Notes: generated by a model not told the origin, from the letters alone. Counted from the stretch's first letter, positions 45,539 through 54,655 are shown. The stretch is DNA of 64,000 nucleotides from Methylotenera_A sp046594915 (GCA_046594915.1 JBKJRC010000005.1:124001-188000), one strand, 5' to 3'. Numbers and translations: made by a program.

Positions 45539-45554
45539 AAAAATTCCTGAATTA

Positions 45555-47204
45555 TTAGCGCGAACTTTTAGCAATCGCCATTTTAGGACTAATATCTTTA
45601 CGCAAAATTTTACCATTTTTGGTACGCGGAAAATCTTTAGCCAAGTAAGCTGTTTTAGGTGTTTTGTAGGCAGCTAAATGTTGCTTGCCAAAAGCTAACA
45701 AATCGTCTGGCGTTGTGCTTGCATCTGGTTTTAAAATTACATAAATCACGACTAATAGCTTATCTTTTTCAATTTCTTCACCCACGGCGGCGCAATCGGC
45801 GACATCGGGGTGGTCTTTATACACGCGTTCAATCTCGTAAGGTGAGACGCGATAGCCAAAACTTTTGATAATGTCATCTTTACGGCCTAAAAACCAGATA
45901 TAGCCATCTGCGTCGTATTTAGCATAATCTCCGGTAAAAAAGTAGTTATCATGTTTATATTTTGCAGTTTCTTCGGCTAAATTCCAGTAGTTTAAAAATA
46001 CGCCTGGGTCATTTAATGGCACACAAATCATGCCTTCTTCGCCTGTTTTAACTGCTTCTAAAGTTTCAGGGTTGAGTAATTGAATATGGTGTCCAGGCTG
46101 CGGAAAGCCTGCAGAGCCAGGACGAATCGGACGGAGTTTGCTTTGTGATAAGTAGTAAGAAAATTCACTCATGCCGACTGCTTCATAAATATCCAGCCCA
46201 AAACGCTCGCGCCACTGGCTTAAAACCTCGTCGGACAGATGCTCGCCTGCGCTCATATAATGGCGTAAGCTGGGTAAGTCAGCTTTTGTGGTAGTAGTCT
46301 TTTGCAAAATTTGGCGATAAATAGTCGGTACGCCAATAAAAATAGTCGCTTGATGTTTTTGAATCAAATTTAACCACACTTGCGCGTCATTTTTGCCTTC
46401 ATGCACAATCACCGTTTTGCCTAGATATAACGGATCCATCAGCCCAGAACCCAACACATAGGTCCAGTTAAACTTGCCAGAATGCATGATGCGATCAGTG
46501 GCATTTTCACCTTGCGCATAATTAAACCAATACTGTGCAGCTGGCTGGCGGCCAAGCAACGCGCGGTGTGCATGCAAAACACCTTTTGGGTAACCTGTGG
46601 TGCCTGAGGTGTAGACCAGATAAGCGGGGTCTTCTGCGCTGGTTTGATGGGCGGCTTCACAATCCTGCACCACGTTTAAACCACTCTCTAAACTCAGTAC
46701 GTTTAATTGTGCGTGAGGATGATGTTCACTAGTTTGTGAAAGTAATACATGCGAGAGATTAGGCATGCTTTTTAAATCGGCAACTAATTGCGATTCCATT
46801 GCGCGCCATGCTGGCGCGTCAGTCACCAACACTGTCGCACCAGAATCTTTTGCCAAATAAGTCACTTCTTCTGCCGTTAACAAGGTAGAAGTCGGCACAG
46901 CAATCGCCCCCATTTTCATTGTACCCAAAAAGGCAATCGGATATTCCAGACTGTTGGGTAAACGAATCAACACGCGGTCGCCCACTTTTACATTCAAGCT
47001 TCTAAGCAATTGGGCAAATTGGTCGGTTTTACGCGCTAATTCAGTGAATGTGATGGTCGCCGTGCCCAGCACATCATTTTCCACAATCATGGCGATGTTG
47101 TCGGCTTGCGGTGTGCCTAAATGTTTATCGCTACAAGCCACACCAATATTAAAGTGGCTGGGGATTTGCCATTGCCATTCTGGAAACTGTTCAAATTTTT
47201 GCAT
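45555..47204 (-). CDS. AMP-forming acyl-CoA synthetase
   Basis: A 549-residue ANL-superfamily enzyme. Visible are the P-loop YTSGTTGYPKGVLHAH, the adenine motif AGEHLSDEVLSQWRERFG, FFTGDYAKYD and the catalytic lysine in RTKNGKILRKD. Similarity is to the acetyl/benzoate/medium-chain branch. Placed in an operon with Sdh and opposite prpBCD and mesaconyl-CoA hydratase, it may activate propionate, mesaconate or a related acid. The substrate is unproven. Confidence 0.85.
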   Translation of the reverse strand: MQKFEQFPEWQWQIPSHFNIGVACSDKHLGTPQADNIAMIVENDVLGTATITFTELARKTDQFAQLLRSLNVKVGDRVLIRLPNSLEYPIAFLGTMKMGAIAVPTSTLLTAEEVTYLAKDSGATVLVTDAPAWRAMESQLVADLKSMPNLSHVLLSQTSEHHPHAQLNVLSLESGLNVVQDCEAAHQTSAEDPAYLVYTSGTTGYPKGVLHAHRALLGRQPAAQYWFNYAQGENATDRIMHSGKFNWTYVLGSGLMDPLYLGKTVIVHEGKNDAQVWLNLIQKHQATIFIGVPTIYRQILQKTTTTKADLPSLRHYMSAGEHLSDEVLSQWRERFGLDIYEAVGMSEFSYYLSQSKLRPIRPGSAGFPQPGHHIQLLNPETLEAVKTGEEGMICVPLNDPGVFLNYWNLAEETAKYKHDNYFFTGDYAKYDADGYIWFLGRKDDIIKSFGYRVSPYEIERVYKDHPDVADCAAVGEEIEKDKLLVVIYVILKPDASTTPDDLLAFGKQHLAAYKTPKTAYLAKDFPRTKNGKILRKDISPKMAIAKSSR

Positions 47205-47228
47205 TAAGTAACCTTCTTAAAATTCAGA

Positions 47229-47318
47229 ATTTCGGGATGAAGCACAAGGCGCACAGCGCGCAGAAAGCGGAATGTACACAAAGTACATGAGCATTTTGAG
47301 CACCCCAAAATTTAACAT
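47229..47318 (-). repeat. Intercistronic hairpin element
   Basis: An inner stem ATGTAC (47272-47277) / GTACAT (47283-47288) with a 5-base loop is enclosed by GC-rich imperfect arms, the outer ones being near 47231-47239 and 47310-47318. It lies between the lyase and the synthetase genes and might stabilise or separate mRNA parts. A similar arrangement is seen at 51434-51478. Confidence 0.4.
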
Positions 47319-47353
47319 CCTGCAACGTAGCGATTCGCACGAAAAATGGATTT

Positions 47354-48466
47354 TCACAGTAAAACCCCGTATGGCCAGTTTTGGCGTACTACTTGCGCTG
47401 GTAGCTGTTCCAATACATGCACGGCAAATTGTTTATCCGATGTTTTCAACGCACGCAAGGCATGCGCACGCAGTAATGTTTGCAACGCTTTACCAAACAT
47501 CGGCGGATCCAGCATTTCGCCTTCAAATTTAATTGCGCCGCCCAGTAATGCATCTGCATCAATCGCTGCTTTTAAAATCGCTACCTTTTGCGCAATTTCG
47601 GTCGGCGATGGCGTATACGCGGTTTTACACAAGTGAATATGGCCTGGATGAATCACCTGTTTCCCAGTCAACCCCATTGCAGCTTCTTGGCAGGCATGTT
47701 TATACACAATGCGCGATTCATTATCGCCATGTAAATCCAGCCAGCGACGCACATCGTGCGGCTCTAAAAACTTTTCTGGCATGATATTCTGGCCAATCAG
47801 CGTTTCAACGCCACCAATCACGCCTTTACCTGCAATACGCGCTTCAAACATTAATTGATTCATGTAAAACTGCAGCTCTTCAATCCAGCCTTCTGGCGTA
47901 ATATGAATGCCCATCGCTTTCGAAAAATCGTGAATACCAAAAACCACGTGTTTTACCGTGTTATATTGCATTAAGTCTGGCGCGATTTTGAGCGATTTCG
48001 GGTGCTCAATAATCGGTTGAATGGTCATATTCGGGTTCACATTGATCAGCAAACTGGATAAATCGCGCACTTCGGCCGCGCCGTAAACCTCACCCGCTTT
48101 GGCTAACATCACCACATCGATATAGTCGCCCATATCGCGCACTAGTTGCATATCCTGCTCATACTCTTCGGTGCGAAATGAATTACAGCGAATGGCAATC
48201 GTCACGCGCTCATTCACTTTGCGCAAAGCTGGCAACTCATGCCTCAGTAAGTCGCGGCTCATTTCTTTTTGACGGCAGCCATCTTCCAAGTCAAATATCA
48301 AGGTATGCGCGATGGTGTTATGTGCATGTTTTTTCATGCGGGCAGCCGCTTGCGTAACGTCTTCATAAATACCCAAACTTGGCGCATATTTCACAGGCGG
48401 GTAATACAACTGAATGCCAGGCCAATAATCGCCCAATGGGTTGCATGTTTGTATTGTTTCAGTCAT
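47354..48466 (-). CDS. HpcH/HpaI/CitE-like lyase (370 residues)
   Basis: A TIM-barrel lyase of the CitE/HpcH-HpaI group. Core motifs are LIFDLEDGCRQKEMSRD with the Asp-Glu pair, IAIRCNSF with Arg, PIIEHPKSLKIAP with the metal Glu, and FGIHDFSKAMGIH with the metal Asp. Length exceeds that of CitE (~290), like members annotated malyl-CoA or citramalyl-CoA lyases. It is placed after sdhE where gltA usually stands. It may cleave malyl-, methylmalyl- or citramalyl-CoA. Confidence 0.78.
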   Translation of the reverse strand: MTETIQTCNPLGDYWPGIQLYYPPVKYAPSLGIYEDVTQAAARMKKHAHNTIAHTLIFDLEDGCRQKEMSRDLLRHELPALRKVNERVTIAIRCNSFRTEEYEQDMQLVRDMGDYIDVVMLAKAGEVYGAAEVRDLSSLLINVNPNMTIQPIIEHPKSLKIAPDLMQYNTVKHVVFGIHDFSKAMGIHITPEGWIEELQFYMNQLMFEARIAGKGVIGGVETLIGQNIMPEKFLEPHDVRRWLDLHGDNESRIVYKHACQEAAMGLTGKQVIHPGHIHLCKTAYTPSPTEIAQKVAILKAAIDADALLGGAIKFEGEMLDPPMFGKALQTLLRAHALRALKTSDKQFAVHVLEQLPAQVVRQNWPYGVLL

Positions 48467-48511
48467 CGCTTAGCTTCCCTTAATCGCTTTTTTCCAATTG
48501 GTGCATATTGC

Positions 48512-48784
48512 TTATTTAACTTGTTTTAATGCTCTGATTTTATTTACCACCATCACGGTATCTGCATTTTTTGGTGTAATTTTATCGCTCGAAATCAATG
48601 TCCAAAAATCGTTATCGGGCAGCTCAAGCAAATCATCAAACGCTTTTAACTGCGCCAAAGTTAACCCATCAAAATGCTGTAAAATAAAACGTTGCAATAC
48701 AATATCCAGCTCTAACATGCCGCGCCTGCAGCGCCATGCCAAGCGGCGCAATTCTGCATCTTTCATGTTTTCGGCGTTTATCAT
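48512..48784 (-). CDS. sdhE: Succinate dehydrogenase assembly factor SdhE
   Basis: A 90-residue protein that helps attach FAD to SdhA. The family motif RRLAWRCRRGMLELDIVLQRF contains the RGMxELD core. It is placed 21 bases after sdhB. Confidence 0.93.
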   Translation of the reverse strand: MINAENMKDAELRRLAWRCRRGMLELDIVLQRFILQHFDGLTLAQLKAFDDLLELPDNDFWTLISSDKITPKNADTVMVVNKIRALKQVK

Positions 48785-48805
48785 AGTGGCTTTACCTTTA
48801 TCTGA

Positions 48806-49576
48806 TTAACCCAGCGTAATACCAAATATCTTTTTTGCTGGCTTGCTGTCAGGCTTATTATTGTCTTGGTCTTTTGCGCGTTCAAATTTAAGGTCTTTAA
48901 TATTCGCAATCGCGGCGTTCGGGTTGAGTTTTTTCGGGCAAACTTCTACGCAATTCATGATGTTATGGCAGCGATACAAACGGTAGGGATCTTCTAGATT
49001 TTCTAAGCGCTCTTCTATTGCCTGATCGCGGCTGTCCATAATAAAACGGTTGGCCTGCATCAAACCTGCTGGGCCAACAAACTTATCGGGGTTCCACCAA
49101 AAACTGGGGCATGATGTCGTACAGGCGCCGCATAGAATGCATTCGTACATACCGTCTAATTTGGCGCGGTCGGCAGGTGATTGTAAACGCTCGGTTTCGG
49201 GTAATGGATCGTTATTAATCAGGTAAGGCTTAACCGAGTTGTAGTGCTCAAAAAACTGGGTCATATCCACCACTAAATCGCGAATGACTGGCAAGCCAGG
49301 CATCGGGCGCAGCACGATTGGTTGCTCCAAATCACTTAATTTGGTGATGCAGGCAAGGCCGTTTTTGCCGTTGATATTCATGCTGTCACTGCCACAAACA
49401 CCTTCGCGGCACGATTTACGCAAACTTAAAGTATCGTCCTGCTGTTTAATACGAATCAACGCATCCAGCAACATCTGGTCTTCGTCTTCCAACGCGATAT
49501 CGTAGTCCTGCATATAAGGCTTTTTATCCACATCGGGATTGTAGCGATACACCGAAAATTTCATTTGTTTAGCCAT
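48806..49576 (-). CDS. sdhB: Succinate dehydrogenase iron-sulfur subunit
   Basis: A 256-residue electron-transfer subunit. The 2Fe-2S ligands are in SCREGVCGSDSMNI and GLAC; the 4Fe-4S and 3Fe-4S ligands in CILCGACTTSCPSFWW and CHNIMNCVEVCPKKLNP. A short Lys/Asp-rich C-terminal tail (~25 residues) is longer than usual. Confidence 0.96.
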   Translation of the reverse strand: MAKQMKFSVYRYNPDVDKKPYMQDYDIALEDEDQMLLDALIRIKQQDDTLSLRKSCREGVCGSDSMNINGKNGLACITKLSDLEQPIVLRPMPGLPVIRDLVVDMTQFFEHYNSVKPYLINNDPLPETERLQSPADRAKLDGMYECILCGACTTSCPSFWWNPDKFVGPAGLMQANRFIMDSRDQAIEERLENLEDPYRLYRCHNIMNCVEVCPKKLNPNAAIANIKDLKFERAKDQDNNKPDSKPAKKIFGITLG

Positions 49577-49589
49577 TGCTTTATCAACC

Positions 49590-51365
49590 TTAATACACGC
49601 GCGCTTTAGGTATAAACGATTCTACCGTTTGTGGTGTTAAGCGCACTGATTTGTACGTTAACCGTTTATCCTGCTTATAAAAAAGTGAGTGCGTCAGCCA
49701 ATTTTCGTCATCGCGTGCGGCAAAATCTTCACGCGCATGTGCACCGCGACTTTCGGTACGATTACTGGCTGCATGCATGGTCGCCACCGCCACTTCAATT
49801 AAATTATCCAGTTCTAACGCCTCAACTCTTGCCGTATTAAATACTTGGCTTTTGTCTTTAATCGTCAGGCTGGGAATGCGTTTTGCAATCGCTTCAATTT
49901 CATGCACGCCTTCTGCCAATAAATCTGGAAAGCGGAATACGCCGCAATGCATTTGCATGGTTTTACGCATGGCATCGCCCACTTCGGTCACATTTTCGCC
50001 TGTTGTATTTTCCAAGCGATTCACTCGTGTCAATGTTTTATCTGCCGCATCAGCAGGCAAGGCTTTATGCGTGTTATTTGTTTTTATGGCTGCGGTCATA
50101 TGATCCCCCGCGGCTTTGCCAAATACCACTAAATCCAGCAGTGAGTTTGAGCCCAACCGATTGGCACCATGCACCGAAACACACGCACATTCACCGACTG
50201 CGTAAAGTCCATTTACTACTTTTTCACCTGATTTTTCATCAGGCACAACTACTTGCCCATCTAAATTGGTGGGAATGCCGCCCATCATGTAATGACAAGT
50301 GGGCACAATTGGGATTGGGTCTGTTATTGGATCAACATTGGCAAACGTTTTAGCGATTTCGCGAATACCCGGCAGGCTTTTATTGATACGTTCTTCGCCC
50401 AAATGATCCAGTTTTAAATACACCGCGTCTTTATTTTTGCCAACACCACGACCTTGTTTGATCTCAGTCGAAATCGCGCGCGAGATCACATCGCGACTGG
50501 CTAGATCTTTGGCATGCGGCGCGTAACGCTCCATAAAACGTTCGCCTTCTGAATTGACCAGATAACCGCCTTCGCCGCGTACGCCTTCGGTAATCAGCAC
50601 GCCCGCATGCAAAACGCCTGTAGGGTGAAATTGCCAGAACTCCATATCCTGCAAAGGTAAGCCAGCGCGTGCCGCCATACCTAAGCCATCACCCGTATTA
50701 ATAAACGCATTGGTGCTGGCTTGGAATATGCGACCTGCGCCGCCCGTGGCCAATAATGTGGTTTTGGCTTGCATAATATGGATTTGGCCCGTTTCAATTT
50801 CCAGCGCAATCACGCCCAGCACATCACCTTCGCTATCACAAATTAAATCCAGCGCAAACCATTCCACAAAAAACTGCGTATTCGCGCGAATATTGCGCTG
50901 ATACAACGTATGTAACATGGCGTGGCCGGTGCGATCTGCCACCGCACAAGTGCGCGAGATAGGATTTTCGCCAAAGTTTTGCGTCATGCCACCAAATGGA
51001 CGCTGATAAATTTTGCCAGATTCCAAGCGGTCAAACGGCATGCCAAAATGTTCCAGCTCAATAATGGCTTTTGCCGCGTTTTTGCACATAAACTCAATCG
51101 CATCCTGGTCACCTAAATAATCCGAACCTTTAATGGTGTCATACATATGCCACAGCCATTTGTCTTCTGCCACGTTGCCCAAAGCCGCCGCAATGCCGCC
51201 TTGCGCTGCTACCGTGTGTGAACGCGTTGGAAACACTTTTGAGAGCACCGCGACCTTAACGCCCGATTCTGCCAACTGCAAAGCCGCGCGCAAGCCTGCG
51301 CCACCACCGCCCACAATGACAGCATCAAATTGATGTTTGCCAATATTATTTGAGTCAATTGCCAT
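49590..51365 (-). CDS. sdhA: Succinate dehydrogenase flavoprotein subunit
   Basis: I use the ATG at 51363-51365 (591 residues); the open frame begins nine codons earlier at TTG. The FAD Rossmann motif VGGGGAGLRAALQLAE, the covalent-FAD histidine in SHTVAAQGG and the substrate-site HPTGV are present, as is the C-terminal RGAHAREDF. It oxidises succinate to fumarate, here receiving succinate from PrpB as well as the TCA. Confidence 0.96.
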   Translation of the reverse strand: MAIDSNNIGKHQFDAVIVGGGGAGLRAALQLAESGVKVAVLSKVFPTRSHTVAAQGGIAAALGNVAEDKWLWHMYDTIKGSDYLGDQDAIEFMCKNAAKAIIELEHFGMPFDRLESGKIYQRPFGGMTQNFGENPISRTCAVADRTGHAMLHTLYQRNIRANTQFFVEWFALDLICDSEGDVLGVIALEIETGQIHIMQAKTTLLATGGAGRIFQASTNAFINTGDGLGMAARAGLPLQDMEFWQFHPTGVLHAGVLITEGVRGEGGYLVNSEGERFMERYAPHAKDLASRDVISRAISTEIKQGRGVGKNKDAVYLKLDHLGEERINKSLPGIREIAKTFANVDPITDPIPIVPTCHYMMGGIPTNLDGQVVVPDEKSGEKVVNGLYAVGECACVSVHGANRLGSNSLLDLVVFGKAAGDHMTAAIKTNNTHKALPADAADKTLTRVNRLENTTGENVTEVGDAMRKTMQMHCGVFRFPDLLAEGVHEIEAIAKRIPSLTIKDKSQVFNTARVEALELDNLIEVAVATMHAASNRTESRGAHAREDFAARDDENWLTHSLFYKQDKRLTYKSVRLTPQTVESFIPKARVY

Positions 51366-51433
51366 TCTTTTAGGATGCCTTTGTAAATTCAAGCTACGAT
51401 AATTTAAGTTTCTGGGTTAAACAAAGTGCGATT

Positions 51434-51478
51434 AAAAATAATGACGCCGCATATGTTTGATATGTAGAAATTATTTTT
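51434..51478 (-). repeat. Hairpin between sdhD and sdhA
   Basis: AAAAATAAT (51434-51442) and ATTATTTTT (51470-51478) are perfect complements, with an inner CATAT (51450-51454) / ATATG (51460-51464) pair. The gap between sdhD and sdhA is 162 bases, long for this operon, so the structure may modulate mRNA processing or translation of sdhA. Confidence 0.45.
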
Positions 51479-51527
51479 GATGAGCAACGCCGTTTAACGA
51501 CGAAGCTTGGGTTTACAAGGGTATCCT

Positions 51528-51875
51528 TTACATGTTCCATAAGATATAAACCAACCAAAATAAATACGCCGCTAACGTAATATCCACCGCCATTTGCAGG
51601 TAGGCGCGTAATACTTTATTAAACACATAATCTTTTAATACATCTGCCACACCCAGCCAAGCATGAATAAACAAACACATAAAAAATAACAATGTTGCTA
51701 ACCTAAACCAAATTGGTGACACAAATGCATACCAAGCAGCGTAGCCATCGGGTTGACTAATCAGCAGCGAAGCCAGCAACAGCACAATATAAATCACCAT
51801 CACCACCGCAGTTAATCGCTGCGATAACCACAGTCGCATGCCCGGATATTTATGGGTTAATAGCTGTATAAACAT
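51528..51875 (-). CDS. sdhD: Succinate dehydrogenase membrane anchor subunit D
   Basis: A 115-residue three-helix anchor. The heme-ligand region is FIHAWLGVADVLKDYV, and the N-terminal RLWLSQRLTAVVM pattern is that of betaproteobacterial SdhD. Confidence 0.92.
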   Translation of the reverse strand: MFIQLLTHKYPGMRLWLSQRLTAVVMVIYIVLLLASLLISQPDGYAAWYAFVSPIWFRLATLLFFMCLFIHAWLGVADVLKDYVFNKVLRAYLQMAVDITLAAYLFWLVYILWNM

Positions 51876-51893
51876 AGTGAATGACCGAATTAG

Positions 51894-52304
51894 CTAACAG
51901 ATAAACCATGCAAAAACGCAGACTGCTATTGCTACCAGCCACAATACAAATCGGCTAGAAAAACGCGCTTTTTGTAAGCTGGTCATCCAGTGAATGTCTT
52001 GCAATAAATGCCGGATACCGGCAAAAAAGTGATGAAAAAATGCCCAGGAAAAGCCAATTAATAATAGCTTTACAGGCCAAGTGTTCATTATCTGCGTTAA
52101 CACCAAATAGCGCTGTTCTGAAACTATAGACGCCTGAAAAGCCAACAGAATCAGCGGTAAAGATAAAAATAAAGCCACACCAGAAGCCCGATGCAAAATC
52201 GACACCACCGCATTAATCGGCAAACGAATGGTGAACAGGTTGAGATTTTTTGGCCTCAACTTTTTTTTGTCATCAAGCCGTTGATTAGGTGTTAATTTTT
52301 GCAC
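51894..52304 (-). CDS. sdhC: Succinate dehydrogenase cytochrome b subunit C
   Basis: A 136-residue three-helix anchor with NLFTIRLPINAVVSILHRAS (quinone-site Ser/Arg region) and the heme histidine in FFHHFFAGIRHLLQD. The frame opens at GTG 52304; no good ribosome binding site is visible there, and the conserved part begins ~17 residues later, so the start is uncertain. Confidence 0.92.
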   Translation of the reverse strand: MQKLTPNQRLDDKKKLRPKNLNLFTIRLPINAVVSILHRASGVALFLSLPLILLAFQASIVSEQRYLVLTQIMNTWPVKLLLIGFSWAFFHHFFAGIRHLLQDIHWMTSLQKARFSSRFVLWLVAIAVCVFAWFIC

Positions 52305-52345
52305 GTTTTTTTGTATCGTTTTGCGTGTTAAGTCTTGAGTATTAA

Positions 52346-53542
52346 TTATGCTTTTGCGGCTCTGGCAACAGCGCCAGAAACGCGCTCTAGCAAGCGCGCA
52401 TCAAATGGTTTGGGGATAATGTATTCTCGCCCAAATTTAAGCTCAGTCAAGTTGTACGCTTTCAAAACCTCGGCTGGCACTGGCTCGCGTGCTAATTCAC
52501 TTAATGCTTTTGCTGCTGCAATTTTCATTGCTTCAGTAATTTGTGTCGCTTTTGCATCCAGCGCGCCGCGGAACAAATAAGGAAAACATAGCGCATTATT
52601 CACTTGATTTGGAAAGTCGCTACGGCCAGTTGCCATCAAAATATCATCACGCAGCGCATGCGCGATACTGGGCAATATTTCTGGGTCAGGATTCGCTAAA
52701 GCAAAGATAATCGGATTTTTCGCCATGCCTTTAATTAACTCGGCATCTAATGCATTTTTGGCAGAAACGCCAATAAACACATCCGCGTTCGGCATCACAT
52801 CCGCCAAAGTCGCGGCGCCTGTTGGCGCAATTGCCAAATCGCGATTGTTATCATGCAAATCTTCACGATTCGTGTCTAATACGCCGCTTCTGTCGACCAT
52901 GGTGATTTTGGTCGCGCCCATTAATTTAAGCAGTTTCGCACAGGAACAACCCGCTGCACCCGCACCTAAAAATACAATTTTGGCAGTGGGCAAGGTTTTG
53001 CCTTGCAGCTCTAACGCATTCAATAAAGCCGCCGCTACAATTACCGCCGTGCCGTGTTGGTCATCATGAAAAACAGGAATGTCTAAACGCCGTTTAAGCT
53101 CATTTTCAATATAAAAACAGTGTGGCGCGGCAATATCTTCTAGATTAATGCCGCCAAAAGTGGGTGCAATATTCACCACGGTTTGAATAAAGTCATCAGG
53201 CGTGGCGGCATTAATTTCAATATCAAACACATCAATACCGGCAAAACGTTTAAATAATACGGCTTTGCCTTCCATCACAGGCTTGCTTGCTAGCGCGCCC
53301 ATATTGCCCAAACCTAGAACTGCCGTACCATCGGTAATCACCGCAATCAAATTACCTTTATTGGTATATTTATAAGCATTCGCAGGGTCAGCATGGATTT
53401 CGCGTACAGGCTCAGCCACACCAGGCGTGTAAGCCAGCGATAAATCATCTTGCGTGGCACAAGGCTTGGATGAATCGACACTCAATTTACCTGGTTTTGG
53501 AAATTGGTGATAGTCGAGCGCACGTTTTTTTAAGTCATCCAT
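52346..53542 (-). CDS. Malic enzyme, short form
   Basis: I start at the ATG of 53540-53542, which has AGGG seven bases upstream, giving 398 residues. It decarboxylates malate to pyruvate with NAD(P). Motifs include LAYTPGVAEPV, the metal/substrate site EDIAAPHCF and the dinucleotide fold VFLGAGAAGCSCAKLL. The phosphotransacetylase-like C-terminal half of MaeB is absent. It is the first enzyme gene of the left arm and gives the route from succinate-derived malate to pyruvate. Confidence 0.93.
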   Translation of the reverse strand: MDDLKKRALDYHQFPKPGKLSVDSSKPCATQDDLSLAYTPGVAEPVREIHADPANAYKYTNKGNLIAVITDGTAVLGLGNMGALASKPVMEGKAVLFKRFAGIDVFDIEINAATPDDFIQTVVNIAPTFGGINLEDIAAPHCFYIENELKRRLDIPVFHDDQHGTAVIVAAALLNALELQGKTLPTAKIVFLGAGAAGCSCAKLLKLMGATKITMVDRSGVLDTNREDLHDNNRDLAIAPTGAATLADVMPNADVFIGVSAKNALDAELIKGMAKNPIIFALANPDPEILPSIAHALRDDILMATGRSDFPNQVNNALCFPYLFRGALDAKATQITEAMKIAAAKALSELAREPVPAEVLKAYNLTELKFGREYIIPKPFDARLLERVSGAVARAAKA

Positions 53543-53568
53543 TTTTACCCTAAAAATATCTATTTCAC

Positions 53569-53625
53569 ACAACTTCAAACTGTTTTTACAACCTCAAAAT
53601 ATTTTTACAACTTCAAAGTGTTTTT
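53569..53625. repeat. Three tandem 19-base repeats in the malic enzyme leader
   Basis: The repeats are 53569-53587, 53588-53606 and 53607-53625; each begins ACAAC, has CTCAAA or TTCAAA and ends in TTTTT. Copies 1 and 3 differ at two positions. They lie 27-83 bases upstream of the malic enzyme ATG. On the coding strand each gives TTTGAAGTTGT or similar, so they may be a regulator array or an mRNA leader feature. Confidence 0.8.
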
Positions 53626-53733
53626 CAAAACTTGTTCCAGCTAGGCGAATGAGCGCAAAAACAATACGACCAAAATAATTACGCGGTACGGCAAGCGAAA
53701 ACCAACAACGCTGGGGCAAGCTTTCAAAAATAC

Positions 53734-54474
53734 TCACTCCAGTTCGGACATGTAGTGATGATCATCCGTCAAACAAAGTCCTAAGCGCCACTCCATCGGT
53801 TTATCACCATAAGTGTAAGAAACACGCTCAATACTCAGTAGCGGCGCGCCCAATTGCAAATTCAGCGCTTCAGCAACATCTTTATTTGCCGCCACCGCAG
53901 TTAACCGCTCTTCTGCGCGAATCATTCTGATGCCGTATTCAGTCTCATACATGCTATACATTGAACCTTGATTCTCTTCGATGCGCGTGCCGTTGATTCC
54001 TTTGAAAGGCGCAGCTGGAATCACAATATGGTCGTAAATCAATGGCCGTCCAGAAAAAGTTAACAATCTTTTTACCTCAATTATTGCAGCACCCGCTTTA
54101 ATATCTAAAACGCTCGCCATGCGTGCATCTGCCTTAGTTTTGCTACAATTTAATAGCTCGTTTTGCAAAGGTTCTTTTTGTCCATTGGCTGCAGTTAAGC
54201 GCAAAAAACGCAATTTAATGCCTTCTTCATTGTGCGTCGCAACAAAGGTGCCTTTACCTTGGCGGCGGATCAAAATATTTTCGCCAGCCAAGCTATCAAT
54301 GGCCTTGCGCACCGTTCCTTGCGATACTTTGTAGCGCGAAGCCAAATCTATTTCACTCGGGATCATCTCGCCAGGTCGCCATTCGCCACCGATTAAGCTT
54401 TGCGTCAGCAATACTTTAATCTGGTCGTATAACGGTTTATAACTGGGTGAGTTGTAGGCTTTATCTATCATCAT
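53734..54474 (-). CDS. GntR-family regulator with UTRA domain (HutC subfamily)
   Basis: A 246-residue regulator. The N-terminal winged helix includes PSEIDLASRYKVSQGTVRKA, and the C-terminal ~150 residues are a UTRA ligand domain. It stands between two divergent arms of carbon-metabolism genes and directly beside the palindrome at 54538-54562. The ligand is probably a metabolite of the pathway such as a C4/C5 acid or its CoA-derived product. Repression by binding the palindrome is inferred. Confidence 0.9.
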   Translation of the reverse strand: MMIDKAYNSPSYKPLYDQIKVLLTQSLIGGEWRPGEMIPSEIDLASRYKVSQGTVRKAIDSLAGENILIRRQGKGTFVATHNEEGIKLRFLRLTAANGQKEPLQNELLNCSKTKADARMASVLDIKAGAAIIEVKRLLTFSGRPLIYDHIVIPAAPFKGINGTRIEENQGSMYSMYETEYGIRMIRAEERLTAVAANKDVAEALNLQLGAPLLSIERVSYTYGDKPMEWRLGLCLTDDHHYMSELE

Positions 54475-54537
54475 AAGCTCACATTAATTAATGTTAATAT
54501 GATTAAAGCATAGGCTGTAAAAATAGTCTAGTGTTTT

Positions 54538-54562
54538 ATATCTTATATAAGACATAAGATAT
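54538..54562. promoter_or_regulatory. Nested palindromic operator, probably for the GntR regulator
   Basis: ATATCTTAT and ATAAGATAT form a perfect 9-bp inverted repeat across 7 bases; within it TCTTATATAAGA (54541-54552) is itself a perfect palindrome. The site ends four bases before the -35 of the divergent promoter. A further palindrome, ACATTAATTAATGT (54481-54494), lies close to the GntR start. Confidence 0.65.
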
Positions 54563-54565
54563 TTG

Positions 54566-54595
54566 TTGACAACGAAACTAAGCGCTCTATATAAT
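54566..54595 (+). promoter_or_regulatory. Near-consensus sigma-70 promoter of the right arm
   Basis: TTGACA (54566-54571), 18-base spacer, TATAAT (54590-54595). It points to the CitE-like gene, 61 bases before its ATG. A perfect -35 and -10 suggest strong expression unless repressed by a factor at the adjacent palindrome. Confidence 0.8.
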
Positions 54596-54655
54596 CAGTT
54601 TAATTATCAACCATCTGCTTAAAATGCACGATGGTATTTATACAGGACTTAATAT

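Noticed and set aside
49883..50353. A 156-codon open frame opposite sdhA
   Set aside because: It is antisense to a strongly conserved gene, has no ribosome binding site or family pattern, and its composition follows the sdhA codons.
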